DNA of 56,976 nucleotides from Burkholderiales bacterium (GTDB taxonomy: Bacteria > Pseudomonadota > Gammaproteobacteria > Burkholderiales > WYBJ01): contig JALHQN010000027.1 of the NCBI GenBank assembly GCA_022841915.1, positions 1-56,976 on the forward strand, written 5' to 3'. The position numbers were made by a program, and so were the translations under genes. A model generated the notes under the pieces. The model ran no database searches. It saw only the letters and a list, made by a program, of their open reading frames with translations, and was not told the DNA's origin. Within the stretch, counting starts at the first letter, position 1, and the number at the start of each line of letters is the position of its first letter. This document shows, piece after piece, positions 27,050 to 35,759 of this stretch.

Positions 27050-28033
27050 ATGAAGATTTCGATACTCGACGATTACCACGATACCGTCAGGACCTTGAAG
27101 GTCTTCCAGATGCTCGAGGGCCATGAGGTGCGCATCTGGAACGATCATGTGCAGGATGTCGATACGCTGGCGCAGCGTTTGCAGGATACCGAAGCGCTCA
27201 TTCTGATTCGCGAGCGGACCCAGATTCGCGAGCCGCTGATCAAGCGCTTGTCCAACCTGCGGTTGATCAGCCAGCGCAGCGTCTATCCCCATATCGATAT
27301 CCCAGCCTGCACCGAGCGCGGCATCCTGGTTTGTTCCAACATGCACGCAGGCGCGCCTTCGTATGCCACGGCGGAGTTGACGTGGGGGATGATCATCGCG
27401 GCCATGCGGCAAATTCCGCAGCAGATGGCGTCCCTGCGGGCGGGCAACTGGCAGTGCGGCGTCGGAATGTCGCTGCGCGGCAAGACGCTCGGCGTTTACG
27501 GCTGGGGACGCATCGGCGGCGCCATTGCCGAGTACGCGAAGGTGTTCGGCATGAACGTGCTGGTATGGGCGCGCGAGGCTTCGAGGGAGCGAGCCGCTAA
27601 AGACGGATGGGCAACTGCCCCGAGCAAGGAAGCCTTCTTCGAGCGATCCGACATCATCAGCCTGCACATGCGTTTGGTCGATGCCACCCGTGGCATCGTC
27701 ACGGCCAGCGATCTTGCGCGCATGAAGCCCAGTGCCCTGATCGTGAACACCAGTCGCGCCGGTCTGATCGAGCCCGACGCGCTGGTGAATGCGTTGCGTG
27801 CGGGACGTCCCGGCATGGCGGCGGTGGATGTGTTCGAGCAAGAGCCGGTGAGAGATCCTCAGCATCCGCTGCTCACGATGCCGAATGTCGTTTGCACGCC
27901 GCATCTGGGCTATGTGACGCGCGAGGAGTACGAACTCGCATTCGGCGATATCTTCGAGCAGGTGCAAGCATACGTCGCCGGCAATCCGGTGCACATGGTG
28001 AACCCGGAGGCGCTCGCCAAGCGCGCTTCCTGA
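27050..28033 (+). CDS. D-2-hydroxyacid dehydrogenase family protein
   Basis: An NAD(P)-dependent oxidoreductase of the PGDH/formate dehydrogenase-like family. The 327-residue product has an N-terminal substrate domain, the Rossmann loop [20 protein letters not shown], the catalytic Arg in [14 protein letters not shown], Glu in [14 protein letters not shown] and His in [11 protein letters not shown]. It is close to SerA in motif layout but lacks the ACT domains, so the substrate is not known. AGGAGA is upstream of ATG. It lies inside the interrupted trp region, in trp orientation, and could be transcribed with trpE. Confidence 0.88.
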   Translation: MKISILDDYHDTVRTLKVFQMLEGHEVRIWNDHVQDVDTLAQRLQDTEALILIRERTQIREPLIKRLSNLRLISQRSVYPHIDIPACTERGILVCSNMHAGAPSYATAELTWGMIIAAMRQIPQQMASLRAGNWQCGVGMSLRGKTLGVYGWGRIGGAIAEYAKVFGMNVLVWAREASRERAAKDGWATAPSKEAFFERSDIISLHMRLVDATRGIVTASDLARMKPSALIVNTSRAGLIEPDALVNALRAGRPGMAAVDVFEQEPVRDPQHPLLTMPNVVCTPHLGYVTREEYELAFGDIFEQVQAYVAGNPVHMVNPEALAKRAS

Positions 28034-28065
28034 CCCAGGCGCCTGGCGCCGGACAGGTTCGCCCG

Positions 28066-28533
28066 CTATTCGATGCGCAGCGCGCGATCAGCCGATAGGC
28101 CTCCCGCGCCTCGGCCGACGAGATAGAGCAGGGGGACGGCCCAGGAGAGGTGGGTCGGCCAGGCATCCGGATAGACGAAGAACTGAATCACGGCGGTCAT
28201 GCCGAGCAGGGCGAAGGCCGACAGGCGCGTGAAGAGGCCGAGGACGAGCAGCAGGGGAAACAGGTGCTCGGCGTAGGTGGCGAGGTGTGCCGCAAGTTCG
28301 GGCGGCAGCAGCGGTACCTTGTATTCCTCCTGGAAGAGGGCGTAGGCCGTGTCGTTGACGGTCAGCAAGCCGTCGACCTTGGTGCGCCCCGACATGAAGA
28401 AGATGGCGCCGACCGAGATGCGGGCGGCAAGCGCGATGAGGTCATGGCTGATCCAGCCGGTCAAGCGCGTCGTGATCGTGCGCCAGGCAGAGGGGTGCAT
28501 GGCAGGGTTTTTTGCAGGCGCGATGGTCGTCAC
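28066..28533 (-). CDS. DoxX family membrane protein of the bufferin cluster
   Basis: A 155-residue inner-membrane protein with four predicted helices (ISVGAIFFMSGRTKV, LFPLLLVLGLFTRLSAFALL, MTAVIQFFVYP, AVPLLYLVGRGAG), the DoxX/TQO_small fold. The start is GTG 28533, overlapping the bufC stop as GTGA. DoxX-type genes frequently end bufferin and related MNIO clusters and may supply a quinone-linked redox step, but that role is inference. Confidence 0.87.
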   Translation of the reverse strand: MTTIAPAKNPAMHPSAWRTITTRLTGWISHDLIALAARISVGAIFFMSGRTKVDGLLTVNDTAYALFQEEYKVPLLPPELAAHLATYAEHLFPLLLVLGLFTRLSAFALLGMTAVIQFFVYPDAWPTHLSWAVPLLYLVGRGAGGLSADRALRIE

Positions 28534-29333
28534 GGCGAGACTCCTCCAGATAGGGTTTCAAGGTCCAGCGCGCTGAAGGCACCGGCGGCCAGCAGTTTGC
28601 TCATGAGCACGGCGAGGTCGGCGTGCGGGTCGATATCGAGCGCGGCGCCCGTGGCCGACGCCAAGGCCTCTCCTGCCGCGCATCGATCGAGGAAAGCGCA
28701 GCCGGCCTGATCCAGCGGCTGCCAGCGCACGTCCTGCGTCGGCCGTCCGATCAAGACGCCTTCGCCAATCCAGTCAAATTCGTCCGGGGCGTCTTCGCCC
28801 GCGCGGTTTCGCGACCACAAGCTGTAGATCGGCGCGGTCGGAAACCAGCCCCAGCGTGCACAGGGATGAGGCCGCAGGACCATCTGCGCCAGTTGTTCGG
28901 GACTCGCCGCGACGATACAGGCAGCATCGAGCGTCACCGCATCCTCGCCGATGTGCGCTTCGGTCCACATCCGGTCGAGCCGTGCAACGTCGGGGAGATA
29001 AGGCAGTTCGGCCGCCGGTTCGAAGCAGGCAAGGAAGTCGGCGAAGTCGGCGCCGTATTCGACCAAGACCGGACAGCGCGGGGGGCTGGCGCGCACGTGC
29101 ACGGCGGCCGCCGCGCGAAACCAATCCTCGCCGACCAGCCTGACGACAGCCGGGCAACTGGCCTGTAACGCATCGATGGCGCTCTTCATCACCCCGTTGC
29201 GATACACGGCGAAGGCCGGATGATGGACGACGGCCGCTTCGTCTGGCGTGAGATCGCTGTCGATCTCGCCGAGGAGCGCGCGGGCGATACGATCCTGGAA
29301 GCGGGCGAGAGACCCGGGCGGGCGCGCGTTCAT
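28530..29333 (-). CDS. bufC: BufC-like RiPP maturation partner (DUF2063 N-terminal domain)
   Basis: The 267-residue partner protein of the MNIO enzyme BufB, thought to bind and present the precursor peptide. The N-terminal DUF2063 block RFQDRIARALLGE, FAVYRNGVMKSAIDALQAS, CPAVVRLVGEDWFRAAA and PVLVEYGADFADFL is clear; the C-terminal part (LWSRNRAGEDAPDEFDW) resembles other HvfC/BufC proteins. The start at ATG 29333 overlaps the bufB stop as ATGA; the open frame to 29390 is upstream shadow. Confidence 0.9.
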   Translation of the reverse strand: MNARPPGSLARFQDRIARALLGEIDSDLTPDEAAVVHHPAFAVYRNGVMKSAIDALQASCPAVVRLVGEDWFRAAAAVHVRASPPRCPVLVEYGADFADFLACFEPAAELPYLPDVARLDRMWTEAHIGEDAVTLDAACIVAASPEQLAQMVLRPHPCARWGWFPTAPIYSLWSRNRAGEDAPDEFDWIGEGVLIGRPTQDVRWQPLDQAGCAFLDRCAAGEALASATGAALDIDPHADLAVLMSKLLAAGAFSALDLETLSGGVSP

Positions 29334-30178
29334 GCGTGGACCTCTGCGGTCATGGCGGATCGGCACAGCATCTCGGCAGCTCGATGGCATTCAGCCAGAA
29401 GCTCGGCGAAGTCGGGCACGTTGCCGTCGCGCTCGATCAGCGATGGACGAGGTCCTGTGCGCGCGAGGGTACGTTCGAACAAGGACCACACCGCCGAATC
29501 GACGGGTGCGTCGTGCGAGTCGATCAGCAGGCGCGGCCCGAGCAGAGGGTCGGTGCTATGGCCGGCGAGGTGTATCTCCGTGACATGGCGCAGCGGGAAT
29601 GCATCGAGATATTCGCCGCTCTCGAAGCCCAGATTGAGCGCGCTCACATGAACATTGTTCACATCGAGGAGCAATCCGCAACCCGTGCGCCGGACGAGTT
29701 CGCCGAGAAAGTCGACCTCGCTCCATTGCGCACCTGGCACGGGAAGGTAGTGCGTGGGGTTTTCGATCGAGATGCGCCGACCGAGCGCAACTTGCACGCG
29801 GTCGATGTTTTCCGCCACGCGTTCGAGCGCTTCGGTGGATCGCGGAATGGGCAGCAGGTCGGGGTGATAGGCGCCCTGCCAGGCCGACCATGCCAGATGT
29901 TCCGAGACCAATGCGGGCTGGATACGGCGATCGAGTTCCGCCAGGCGGTGCAGGTGATGCGGATCGGGAGGGGCGTCGGCCCCGAGCGAGAGGCCGACGC
30001 CGTGAAGCGAAACGGGATGACGAGTGCGTATGGCTTCGAGCCAAGCCAGGCGCGGTCCTCCGGCGACCATGTAATTTTCCGGATGAACTTCGAACCATAG
30101 CCCGGGCGCATCGCACGCAAGCGCAGCGTCGTAGTGCTGCGCCTTCAAGCCGAGTCCTGCGCCCATGGCCATGTTCAT
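29330..30178 (-). CDS. bufB: BufB, multinuclear non-heme iron oxidative enzyme (MNIO, DUF692)
   Basis: A TIM-barrel di/tri-iron enzyme that oxidises cysteines of the BufA precursor (to thiooxazoles in characterised bufferins). The 282-residue product has the His/Glu/Asp-rich motifs FEVHPENYMVAGG, SLHGVGLSLGADA, LVSEHLAWSAW, RISIENPTHYLPV, LLLDVNNVHVSALNLG, EIHLAGHS and LIDSHDAPV. I took ATG 30178 (MNMAMGAGLGL); the open frame upstream overlaps the bufA terminus only as shadow. It is 23 bases downstream of bufA on the minus strand. Confidence 0.93.
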   Translation of the reverse strand: MNMAMGAGLGLKAQHYDAALACDAPGLWFEVHPENYMVAGGPRLAWLEAIRTRHPVSLHGVGLSLGADAPPDPHHLHRLAELDRRIQPALVSEHLAWSAWQGAYHPDLLPIPRSTEALERVAENIDRVQVALGRRISIENPTHYLPVPGAQWSEVDFLGELVRRTGCGLLLDVNNVHVSALNLGFESGEYLDAFPLRHVTEIHLAGHSTDPLLGPRLLIDSHDAPVDSAVWSLFERTLARTGPRPSLIERDGNVPDFAELLAECHRAAEMLCRSAMTAEVHA

Positions 30179-30201
30179 GTCGTCCGAGTCGGGTTCAACG
30201 C

Positions 30202-30480
30202 TCAGGAGGCCTTGAGTGAGCCGGTGCCCTTGGGCGTCTTCATGCTGACGCAGGTGCCCTTGGGCACGTATTTCCAGGCATTGGCCTGGTAGTCGACTTT
30301 GGAGGTGCCGGCGCAACTCGTGCCGGGACCGGCCGCACAATCGTTCTTGCCTGCGAGCGATACGCCATAGCACCTTTCCCGCTCACCCTTGATCGATGCG
30401 CCCTTGTCTTGTGCGAGCGCTGCGCCCGAAACCAACGCGGCGAGTGCGACTGCGGTGACGACGATATTGCGCGATTGCAT
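30202..30480 (-). CDS. bufA: BufA bufferin precursor peptide (DUF2282 family)
   Basis: The ribosomally made precursor of a copper-chelating, post-translationally modified peptide. The 92-residue product has a Sec-type signal ([18 protein letters not shown]) rather than a classical leader, then a core with four cysteines at 37, 48, 56 and 77 in [28 protein letters not shown] and VPKGTCVSM. The start at ATG 30480 has AAGGAG 8 nt upstream; the open frame to 30549 lacks one. A SigF-type promoter lies 77 bases upstream. It is the first gene of bufA-bufB-bufC-doxX. Confidence 0.93.
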   Translation of the reverse strand: MQSRNIVVTAVALAALVSGAALAQDKGASIKGERERCYGVSLAGKNDCAAGPGTSCAGTSKVDYQANAWKYVPKGTCVSMKTPKGTGSLKAS

Positions 30481-30556
30481 AATGGAGCTCCTTGTAGAAT
30501 GTCGCAGCCGTGTGCTCCTTTCGGAATCGATCGGAGATTGTCGGTGCATGGGCTAG

Positions 30557-30582
30557 TACGCCGTCTTGCGGCGGCTGGTTAC
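30557..30582 (-). promoter_or_regulatory. ECF SigF-type promoter of the bufABC-doxX operon
   Basis: On the minus strand GTAACC (30577-30582), exactly 16 nt, then CGTA (30557-30560). Transcription would start near 30550, leaving a leader of about 70 nt before bufA. From memory, the Caulobacter SigF elements are GTAACC and CGAA with a 16-nt spacer; I could not check this. Confidence 0.75.
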
Positions 30583-30640
30583 ATGCTTGCGCGAAAATCG
30601 ATAAAGCTTTCTCCATCTTCCTCTGCAACTGGGATCGCCT

Positions 30641-30666
30641 GTAACCGAATGACCGATCTGAACGAA
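30641..30666 (+). promoter_or_regulatory. ECF SigF-type promoter on the sigF strand, across the sigF start
   Basis: GTAACC (30641-30646), 16 nt, then CGAA (30663-30666). The -35 ends two bases before ATG 30649 and the -10 lies at codons 5-6 of the frame, so RNA would begin near an in-frame GTG at 30673. This supports autoregulation and probably a later, leaderless start. Confidence 0.6.
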
Positions 30667-31239
30667 GTCATCGTGGAAGTCCGCCCCCCTGCTGCCGAGG
30701 AAAAGCTGCGCAAGCTGCTGCTCGCGGGGCTGGGCGGCGATGCTGCGGCCTATCACGCGTTTCTCAAGCAGTTGAGCGTGCTCCTGCGCGGCTTCTTGCG
30801 TGGCAGGCTGTATCGGATGCCGGACGAAGTAGAGGACTTGGTGCAAGAGACGATGCTCGCCATTCACAACCAGCGGCACACGTACGATGCAGGGCAGCCG
30901 CTCACCGCCTGGGTGTATGCGATCGCCCGCTACAAGATGATCGATCTGCTGCGGCGGCGCGCCGGACGCGAGGCTCTGCACGAGCCGCTGGACGACGAGG
31001 CGGCCATTTTCGCCAAGTCCGACCACGAGCCCGACGACGCTCGGCGCGATCTGGAGCGGCTGCTGGAAAACCTGCCCGACCGCCACCGGCTGCCGATCGT
31101 GCATGTGAAGCTGCAAGGCAGATCGGTGGCCGAGGCGGCGAAGCTCACCGGCATGTCCGAATCTGCGGTCAAGGTCGGCATACACAGAGGGCTGAAAGCG
31201 CTTGCCGCGTTCATACGGAGCAGCGATGAAGACCGATGA
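30649..31239 (+). CDS. sigF: ECF RNA polymerase sigma factor SigF (NrsF-controlled group)
   Basis: A regulator of the facing bufferin operon. The product (196 residues from ATG 30649, 188 from GTG 30673) has sigma region 2 ([39 protein letters not shown]) and region 4 ([38 protein letters not shown]). The core [19 protein letters not shown] resembles Caulobacter SigF. The ATG has no ribosome site and lies under a SigF-type promoter, so the GTG may be the real start. It overlaps nrsF by 14 bases. The name follows the Caulobacter copper/chromium/cadmium-responsive system. Confidence 0.9.
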   Translation: MTDLNEVIVEVRPPAAEEKLRKLLLAGLGGDAAAYHAFLKQLSVLLRGFLRGRLYRMPDEVEDLVQETMLAIHNQRHTYDAGQPLTAWVYAIARYKMIDLLRRRAGREALHEPLDDEAAIFAKSDHEPDDARRDLERLLENLPDRHRLPIVHVKLQGRSVAEAAKLTGMSESAVKVGIHRGLKALAAFIRSSDEDR

Positions 31240-31867
31240 ACTCGTTTCAATGCTCGCTCGGGGTGCGGAGCCGGTGCCCACCGACGCCGGCCGCACTCGT
31301 TTCAGATCGGCCCTGGCCGTGGCGGCTGTCACGAGTGTGGCCCTCATGGCTGGAACCCTGGGCGTCAGGCCCGATCTTGTCGAGGCGGCGCGCGATCCGA
31401 TGTTCTGGGTGAAGCTCGGTTTTCCCGCTCTGCTCGCGCTCGGCGCGATGCTGGGGTCTTGGCGGCTCGTGCATCCCGGAATGAAGCTGCGCCGGGTCGT
31501 CCTCGGCATTGCCGCGCCGATTCTCGCCATGGCGTTGTTGGCTGCCGTCGTGCTTTGGGTGTCGCAACCGGAGGCCCGCGCCGGGATGATCTTCGGCAGC
31601 ACTTGGTACATTTGTCCGCCGACCATCACGATGCTCGCCGTGCCCGGGCTCGCGCTGATGCTGTGGATGGCGAGGGATTTCGCGCCCACGCGGCCGGCTC
31701 TCGCGGGGGCCGCCTGCGGCTTGGCCGCCGGTACGTTGGCGGCCCTGGCTTATTCGCTGCATTGCCCGGAGATGCAGGCCCCGTTCATCGCGGTCTGGTA
31801 CCTGCTCGGGATGCTGATTCCGGCCGTCATCGGCGCCTTGCTGGGAGCTCGGTTGCTCAGATGGTAG
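31226..31867 (+). CDS. nrsF: NrsF anti-sigma factor (DUF1109)
   Basis: A six-helix inner-membrane anti-sigma factor that holds SigF until heavy-metal stress. The 213-residue product has cysteines at 130 (WYICPPTIT), 164 (GAACGLAAG) and 180 (LHCPEMQAP). From memory the Caulobacter NrsF sensing cysteines are 131 and 181, which nearly matches in position. ATG 31226 ([10 protein letters not shown]) has GGAG upstream and lies 14 bases inside sigF, so translation is coupled. The in-frame extension to 31202 is a shadow. Confidence 0.92.
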   Translation: MKTDELVSMLARGAEPVPTDAGRTRFRSALAVAAVTSVALMAGTLGVRPDLVEAARDPMFWVKLGFPALLALGAMLGSWRLVHPGMKLRRVVLGIAAPILAMALLAAVVLWVSQPEARAGMIFGSTWYICPPTITMLAVPGLALMLWMARDFAPTRPALAGAACGLAAGTLAALAYSLHCPEMQAPFIAVWYLLGMLIPAVIGALLGARLLRW

Positions 31868-32174
31868 ATCGCGGCGGGGCCGGTATGGCCCCTCGTGCCT
31901 GGGTCACTTCGGCGTATCGACCTGGGCGGCTCGGTTTTGGTCGGCAGCAGGTGGTGATATTCTCGACGGATCATGAGATCCCACGCGCCGCAGATTCCGC
32001 AAGCCAGGCTTCTCGTCGAGAGCGGTCGATGGCGTTTCCTGCGCCCACGCGCTCAAGCGCACTTCGTTGGCGCCGCCTGACCGCCCCTCGGGTCACGCGG
32101 CGGATCGATGAACTTCGTGCGATCGAGACACTCGGTGTCTAGAGGCACTCCCCTTGGAAAGAGGCAGACGCATC
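31868..32174. other. Intergenic stretch upstream of trpG
   Basis: About 307 bases. It contains a 6-bp GC hairpin right after nrsF (GGGGCC 31876-31881 / GGCCCC 31887-31892, no T-run), and a 35-codon frame (31972-32079) with one Trp that could be chance. No clear trp operator or promoter is seen. It is the right edge of the block that separates trpE from trpG. Confidence 0.45.
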
Positions 32175-32762
32175 ATGCTGCTCATGATCGATAATTACGA
32201 TTCCTTCACCTACAACCTCGTCCAGTATCTCGGCGAGCTGGGCGAAGATGTGCGGGTTTTCCGCAACGACCAGATCACCATCGATGAAGTGGAGGCACTG
32301 CGTCCGGCTTCGATCGTGATCTCGCCCGGGCCATGCACGCCGAACGAGGCCGGGATCTCCGTCGGACTGATCAAACGCTTTGCCGGGCAGATCCCGCTGC
32401 TCGGCGTCTGCTTGGGGCACCAGAGCATCGGTCAGGCCTTCGGCGGGCGCATCGTGCACGCCAAGAGCGTGATGCACGGCAAGACGTCGTCCATCCACCA
32501 CGAGAACAAGGGCGTGTTTGCCGGCCTGCCGAATCCGCTCACGGCCACTCGTTACCATTCTCTCGTGATCGATCGCGCCAGCCTGCCGGAGTGTCTGGAG
32601 ATCACCGCCTGGACCGACGATGGGGAGATCATGGGTGTGCGTCATCGGCAGTTGCTGGTCGAAGGGGTTCAGTTTCATCCCGAATCCATTCTGACCGAAG
32701 CCGGTCATGAATTGCTGCAGAACTTCCTGCGTCAGGCGCAGCCGGTCGCGGTGGCGGGCTAG
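32175..32762 (+). CDS. trpG: Anthranilate synthase component II (glutamine amidotransferase)
   Basis: Supplies ammonia to TrpE. The 195-residue class I amidotransferase has [32 protein letters not shown], the nucleophile [15 protein letters not shown] and the His/Glu pair in [17 protein letters not shown] 32175 is the family start; the frame also opens with TTG 32154. The trpD ATG lies 63 bases after its stop. The role could extend to pabA-type amidotransfer. Confidence 0.95.
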   Translation: MLLMIDNYDSFTYNLVQYLGELGEDVRVFRNDQITIDEVEALRPASIVISPGPCTPNEAGISVGLIKRFAGQIPLLGVCLGHQSIGQAFGGRIVHAKSVMHGKTSSIHHENKGVFAGLPNPLTATRYHSLVIDRASLPECLEITAWTDDGEIMGVRHRQLLVEGVQFHPESILTEAGHELLQNFLRQAQPVAVAG

Positions 32763-32825
32763 CGCGGGCCTCGCGGTATCATTGCGACCGACCGTCATTT
32801 CAATCCAGTCCGGACGCCAGACATC

Positions 32826-33845
32826 ATGAATCCGCAGGAAGCGCTGACCCGCATCATCGAGCACCGCGAGATCTTTCACGACGAAATGCTGTCCTTGATG
32901 CGCCAGATCATGGGTGGCGAGATGTCGCCTGTCCTGATCGCGGCCATCATCACCGGTCTGCGCGTGAAGAAGGAGACGATCGGGGAGATCACGGCGGCCG
33001 CCCAGGTCATGCGTGAGCTGGCCACCCGCGTCGAAGTCGCCGATACCCGGCATTTGGTCGATATCGTAGGCACCGGCGGAGACGGGGCACATACCTTCAA
33101 TATCTCCACCGCAGCCGCCTTCGTCGCGGCGGCGGCGGGCGCCCGGGTGGCCAAGCACGGGGGGCGTTCGGTGTCCTCCAAATCGGGCAGCGCGGACGTG
33201 CTCGAGGCGCTCGGAGTCAACATCAATCTTGCACCCGAACAGGTGGCCCGCTCGATCGGCGAAACGGGCATCGGCTTCATGTTCGCCCCGAATCATCATG
33301 CGGCAATGAAGCACGCCGCGCCGGTGCGCCGAGAGCTCGGTGTGCGCACGATCTTCAATATTCTCGGGCCGATCACCAATCCCGCCGGTGCGCCCAACCA
33401 GTTGCTGGGGGTGTTCCATCCCGACCTGGTAGGCATCCAGGTGCGCGTGCTGCAGCGGCTGGGCAGCCGCCACGTGCTGGTCGTGCACGGCGTGAATGGT
33501 CTGGACGAGATCGCGCTCGACGGCGAAACGCTGATCGGCGAGCTGCGCGACGGCGAGGTGACCGAGTACAGCATTCGCCCTCGCGATTTCGGGATGCAGG
33601 AATGCGATGCCGACGTGCTCAAGGTTTCGGATTCAGCCGAATCGAAGACGCGCGTGATGGAAGCAATTCAAGGCGTGCCTGGTCCCGCACTCGACGTGGT
33701 GCTGCTCAATGCGGGGGCTGCGCTCTATGCGGCCGATGTGGCGTCGTCGATCGCAGCGGGTGTCGAGCGCGCACGTGCTGCCGTGGCGAGCGGCGCTGCC
33801 CGCGCCAAGCTCGATCAGTTCGTGACTTTCACGCGGACCGTGTGA
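32826..33845 (+). CDS. trpD: Anthranilate phosphoribosyltransferase
   Basis: Joins anthranilate and PRPP. The 339-residue product has the PRPP loop [38 protein letters not shown] and [20 protein letters not shown], plus [17 protein letters not shown]. Its TGA overlaps the trpC start by one base (TGATG), so the two are coupled. Confidence 0.97.
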   Translation: MNPQEALTRIIEHREIFHDEMLSLMRQIMGGEMSPVLIAAIITGLRVKKETIGEITAAAQVMRELATRVEVADTRHLVDIVGTGGDGAHTFNISTAAAFVAAAAGARVAKHGGRSVSSKSGSADVLEALGVNINLAPEQVARSIGETGIGFMFAPNHHAAMKHAAPVRRELGVRTIFNILGPITNPAGAPNQLLGVFHPDLVGIQVRVLQRLGSRHVLVVHGVNGLDEIALDGETLIGELRDGEVTEYSIRPRDFGMQECDADVLKVSDSAESKTRVMEAIQGVPGPALDVVLLNAGAALYAADVASSIAAGVERARAAVASGAARAKLDQFVTFTRTV

Positions 33846-34672
33846 TGGCAGTCTCGGCGCAGGGTGGCCGGCCCGACGTGCTGGCGCGGATACTGAAGGT
33901 CAAGGTCGAAGAGGTCAGCGCGGCGTCCGCCCAGGTGAGTTTGGCAGAAGTGCGCTCCCGCGCGCAGGCGGCGGGTCCGGTACGAGATTTCGCTGCAGCA
34001 CTGCGGAAGAAGCTGCAGGCGGCGTGGCCGGCGGTGATCGCCGAGGTGAAGAAGGCCAGCCCGAGCAAAGGACTGCTGCGCGAGCCTTTCCTGCCGGCGG
34101 AGATCGCGCGCACTTACGAGCGCCATGGCGCGGCGTGTTTGTCGGTGCTGACCGATCGCCAGTTCTTTCAAGGGGCCCCGGAACATCTCGTTGCAGCCCG
34201 CGAGGCCTGCGAGCTGCCGGTCTTGCGCAAAGACTTCATGGTCGATCCGTACCAGGTCTACGAGGCGCGGGCGCTTGGTGCGGACTGCATCTTGCTCATC
34301 GTGGCGGCGCTCGAACTGGCGCAAATGCGAGAACTCGAGGCGATTGCGTCGGGTCTGGGCATGAGCGTGTTGGTCGAGGTGCACGATGCCCGCGAACTCG
34401 ACCTCGCGCTCGAGCTGTCGACGCCGTTGATCGGCATCAATAATCGCGACCTGCGGACTTTCGAGACCCGGCTGGAGACGACCATCGCGCTGATACCGAA
34501 AGTGCCCGCGGACCGTCTGCTGGTGACCGAAAGCGGCATTCTGTCCCCGGACGACGTCGCAGCCATGCGCAACCGCGGCGTCGGCTGCTTCCTCGTGGGC
34601 GAGGCATTCATGCGCGCACCCGATCCGGGGCAGGAGCTGGCGCGGCTGTTTTCGCTTGGGGTTCCATCATGA
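33845..34672 (+). CDS. trpC: Indole-3-glycerol-phosphate synthase
   Basis: Cyclises CdRP to indole-3-glycerol phosphate. The 275-residue barrel has [17 protein letters not shown], the catalytic Lys in [31 protein letters not shown] and [15 protein letters not shown]. The ATG at 33845 shares a base with the trpD stop; upstream frame to 33602 is a shadow of trpD. The 3' end overlaps coq7 as ATGA. Confidence 0.97.
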   Translation: MAVSAQGGRPDVLARILKVKVEEVSAASAQVSLAEVRSRAQAAGPVRDFAAALRKKLQAAWPAVIAEVKKASPSKGLLREPFLPAEIARTYERHGAACLSVLTDRQFFQGAPEHLVAAREACELPVLRKDFMVDPYQVYEARALGADCILLIVAALELAQMRELEAIASGLGMSVLVEVHDARELDLALELSTPLIGINNRDLRTFETRLETTIALIPKVPADRLLVTESGILSPDDVAAMRNRGVGCFLVGEAFMRAPDPGQELARLFSLGVPS

Positions 34673-35292
34673 TTCCAGACACGCTGATTCTTGCCTTCGA
34701 TCGAGCCTTGCGTACGGTGTTCGGTCCCTCCCACTCGGCGCGCGCTATGCCCGGCGAGCACCTGCCCGAGTCCGACCTGGGCGCGGCCGAGAAGGCCGAG
34801 GCTGCTGCGCTGATGCGCATCAATCACGTCGGCGAGGTCTGTGCGCAGGCGCTCTACCAGGGGCAGGCGCTTACCGCCCGCAATGCGTCGGCCAAGGCGG
34901 CGCTGGACCAGGCGGCTGCCGAAGAGATCGATCATCTGGCCTGGACCGAACGGCGGATCGCCGAGTTGGGCGGCAGGCGCAGCTTGCTCAATCCGTTGTG
35001 GTATGCGGGGTCATACGCGATCGGCGCGGTGGCCGGCTTGGCCGGAGATCGGTGGAATCTCGGATTTCTCGCTGAGACCGAAAAGCAGGTCGTCGCCCAT
35101 CTGGACCGGCACCTGCAGCTGCTTTCGCATCAGGACGCCAGGAGCCGGGCGATCCTGATCGCCATGAAGCGCGACGAGACCAAGCATGCGACGACCGCGC
35201 TGCACCTGGGCGGTCGCGAATTGCCCCTGGCGTGCCGAGGCATGATGCGGTTGGCTTCTCGAGTGATGACGACGACGGCCTATTGGGTCTAG
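34669..35292 (+). CDS. coq7: 2-polyprenyl-3-methyl-6-methoxy-1,4-benzoquinone monooxygenase (Coq7)
   Basis: A di-iron hydroxylase of ubiquinone synthesis. The 207-residue product shows the ferritin-like ligands E and ExxH in [35 protein letters not shown] and [12 protein letters not shown]. The ATG overlaps the trpC stop by 4 bases, so it is co-translated with the trp genes. It joins the ubiquinone pathway represented also by the UbiH-like gene. Confidence 0.95.
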   Translation: MIPDTLILAFDRALRTVFGPSHSARAMPGEHLPESDLGAAEKAEAAALMRINHVGEVCAQALYQGQALTARNASAKAALDQAAAEEIDHLAWTERRIAELGGRRSLLNPLWYAGSYAIGAVAGLAGDRWNLGFLAETEKQVVAHLDRHLQLLSHQDARSRAILIAMKRDETKHATTALHLGGRELPLACRGMMRLASRVMTTTAYWV

Positions 35293-35321
35293 GTTCGCCG
35301 CGCACGTTCAAGCTGACCGTT

Positions 35322-35738
35322 TCATCCTTCGACGATCTCGAAGTCGTGAGTGATCTGCGCCGTCTTGGACAGCATGATGGAGGCCGAACAGTACTTTTCG
35401 GCGGAAAGGTGCACGGCGCGCTCGACCAATTCCCGCTTGATCCCGGTACCTGTGACGATGAAGTGCATGTGGATGCGAGTGAACACCTTCGGGTCTTCAT
35501 TCGCCCGCTCGGCGTCGATCTGTAGCTCACAGTTCTTCACCGTCTGCCGAGCCTTGCGCAATATCGTGACGACGTCGTAGGCGCTGCAGCCGCCGGTGCC
35601 TGCGAGGACAGTTTCCATAGGCCTGGGACCGAGATTGCGGCCTCCGCCCTCCGGTGCGCCGTCCATCACGATCGCATGTCCGCTTTCGGTCTCGGCCATG
35701 AAACAGACGTTCTCCACCCATTTGACGCGAACCTTCAT
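35322..35738 (-). CDS. OsmC family protein (YhfA-like)
   Basis: A thiol peroxidase-fold protein. The 138-residue product has the redox cysteines in AGTGGCSAYDVVTIL and SAEKYCSASIMLSKTA, with the conserved basic residues and GHAIVMDGAPEGGGRN. It is closest in layout to YhfA-type OsmC proteins. It is convergent with coq7 and lies 21 bases downstream of the ydcF-like gene on the same strand. Confidence 0.9.
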   Translation of the reverse strand: MKVRVKWVENVCFMAETESGHAIVMDGAPEGGGRNLGPRPMETVLAGTGGCSAYDVVTILRKARQTVKNCELQIDAERANEDPKVFTRIHMHFIVTGTGIKRELVERAVHLSAEKYCSASIMLSKTAQITHDFEIVEG

Positions 35739-35759
35739 CGCTCCTCCAGCAGCATTCGT

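Noticed and set aside
28035-28046. CCAGGCGCCTGG palindrome between the dehydrogenase and doxX as an operator or terminator
   Set aside because: A single 12-bp palindrome without loop or T-run; expected by chance in such GC-rich DNA.
31876-31892. GGGGCC/GGCCCC hairpin after nrsF as a terminator
   Set aside because: Only 6 bp and no T-run follows; noted within the intergenic entry only.
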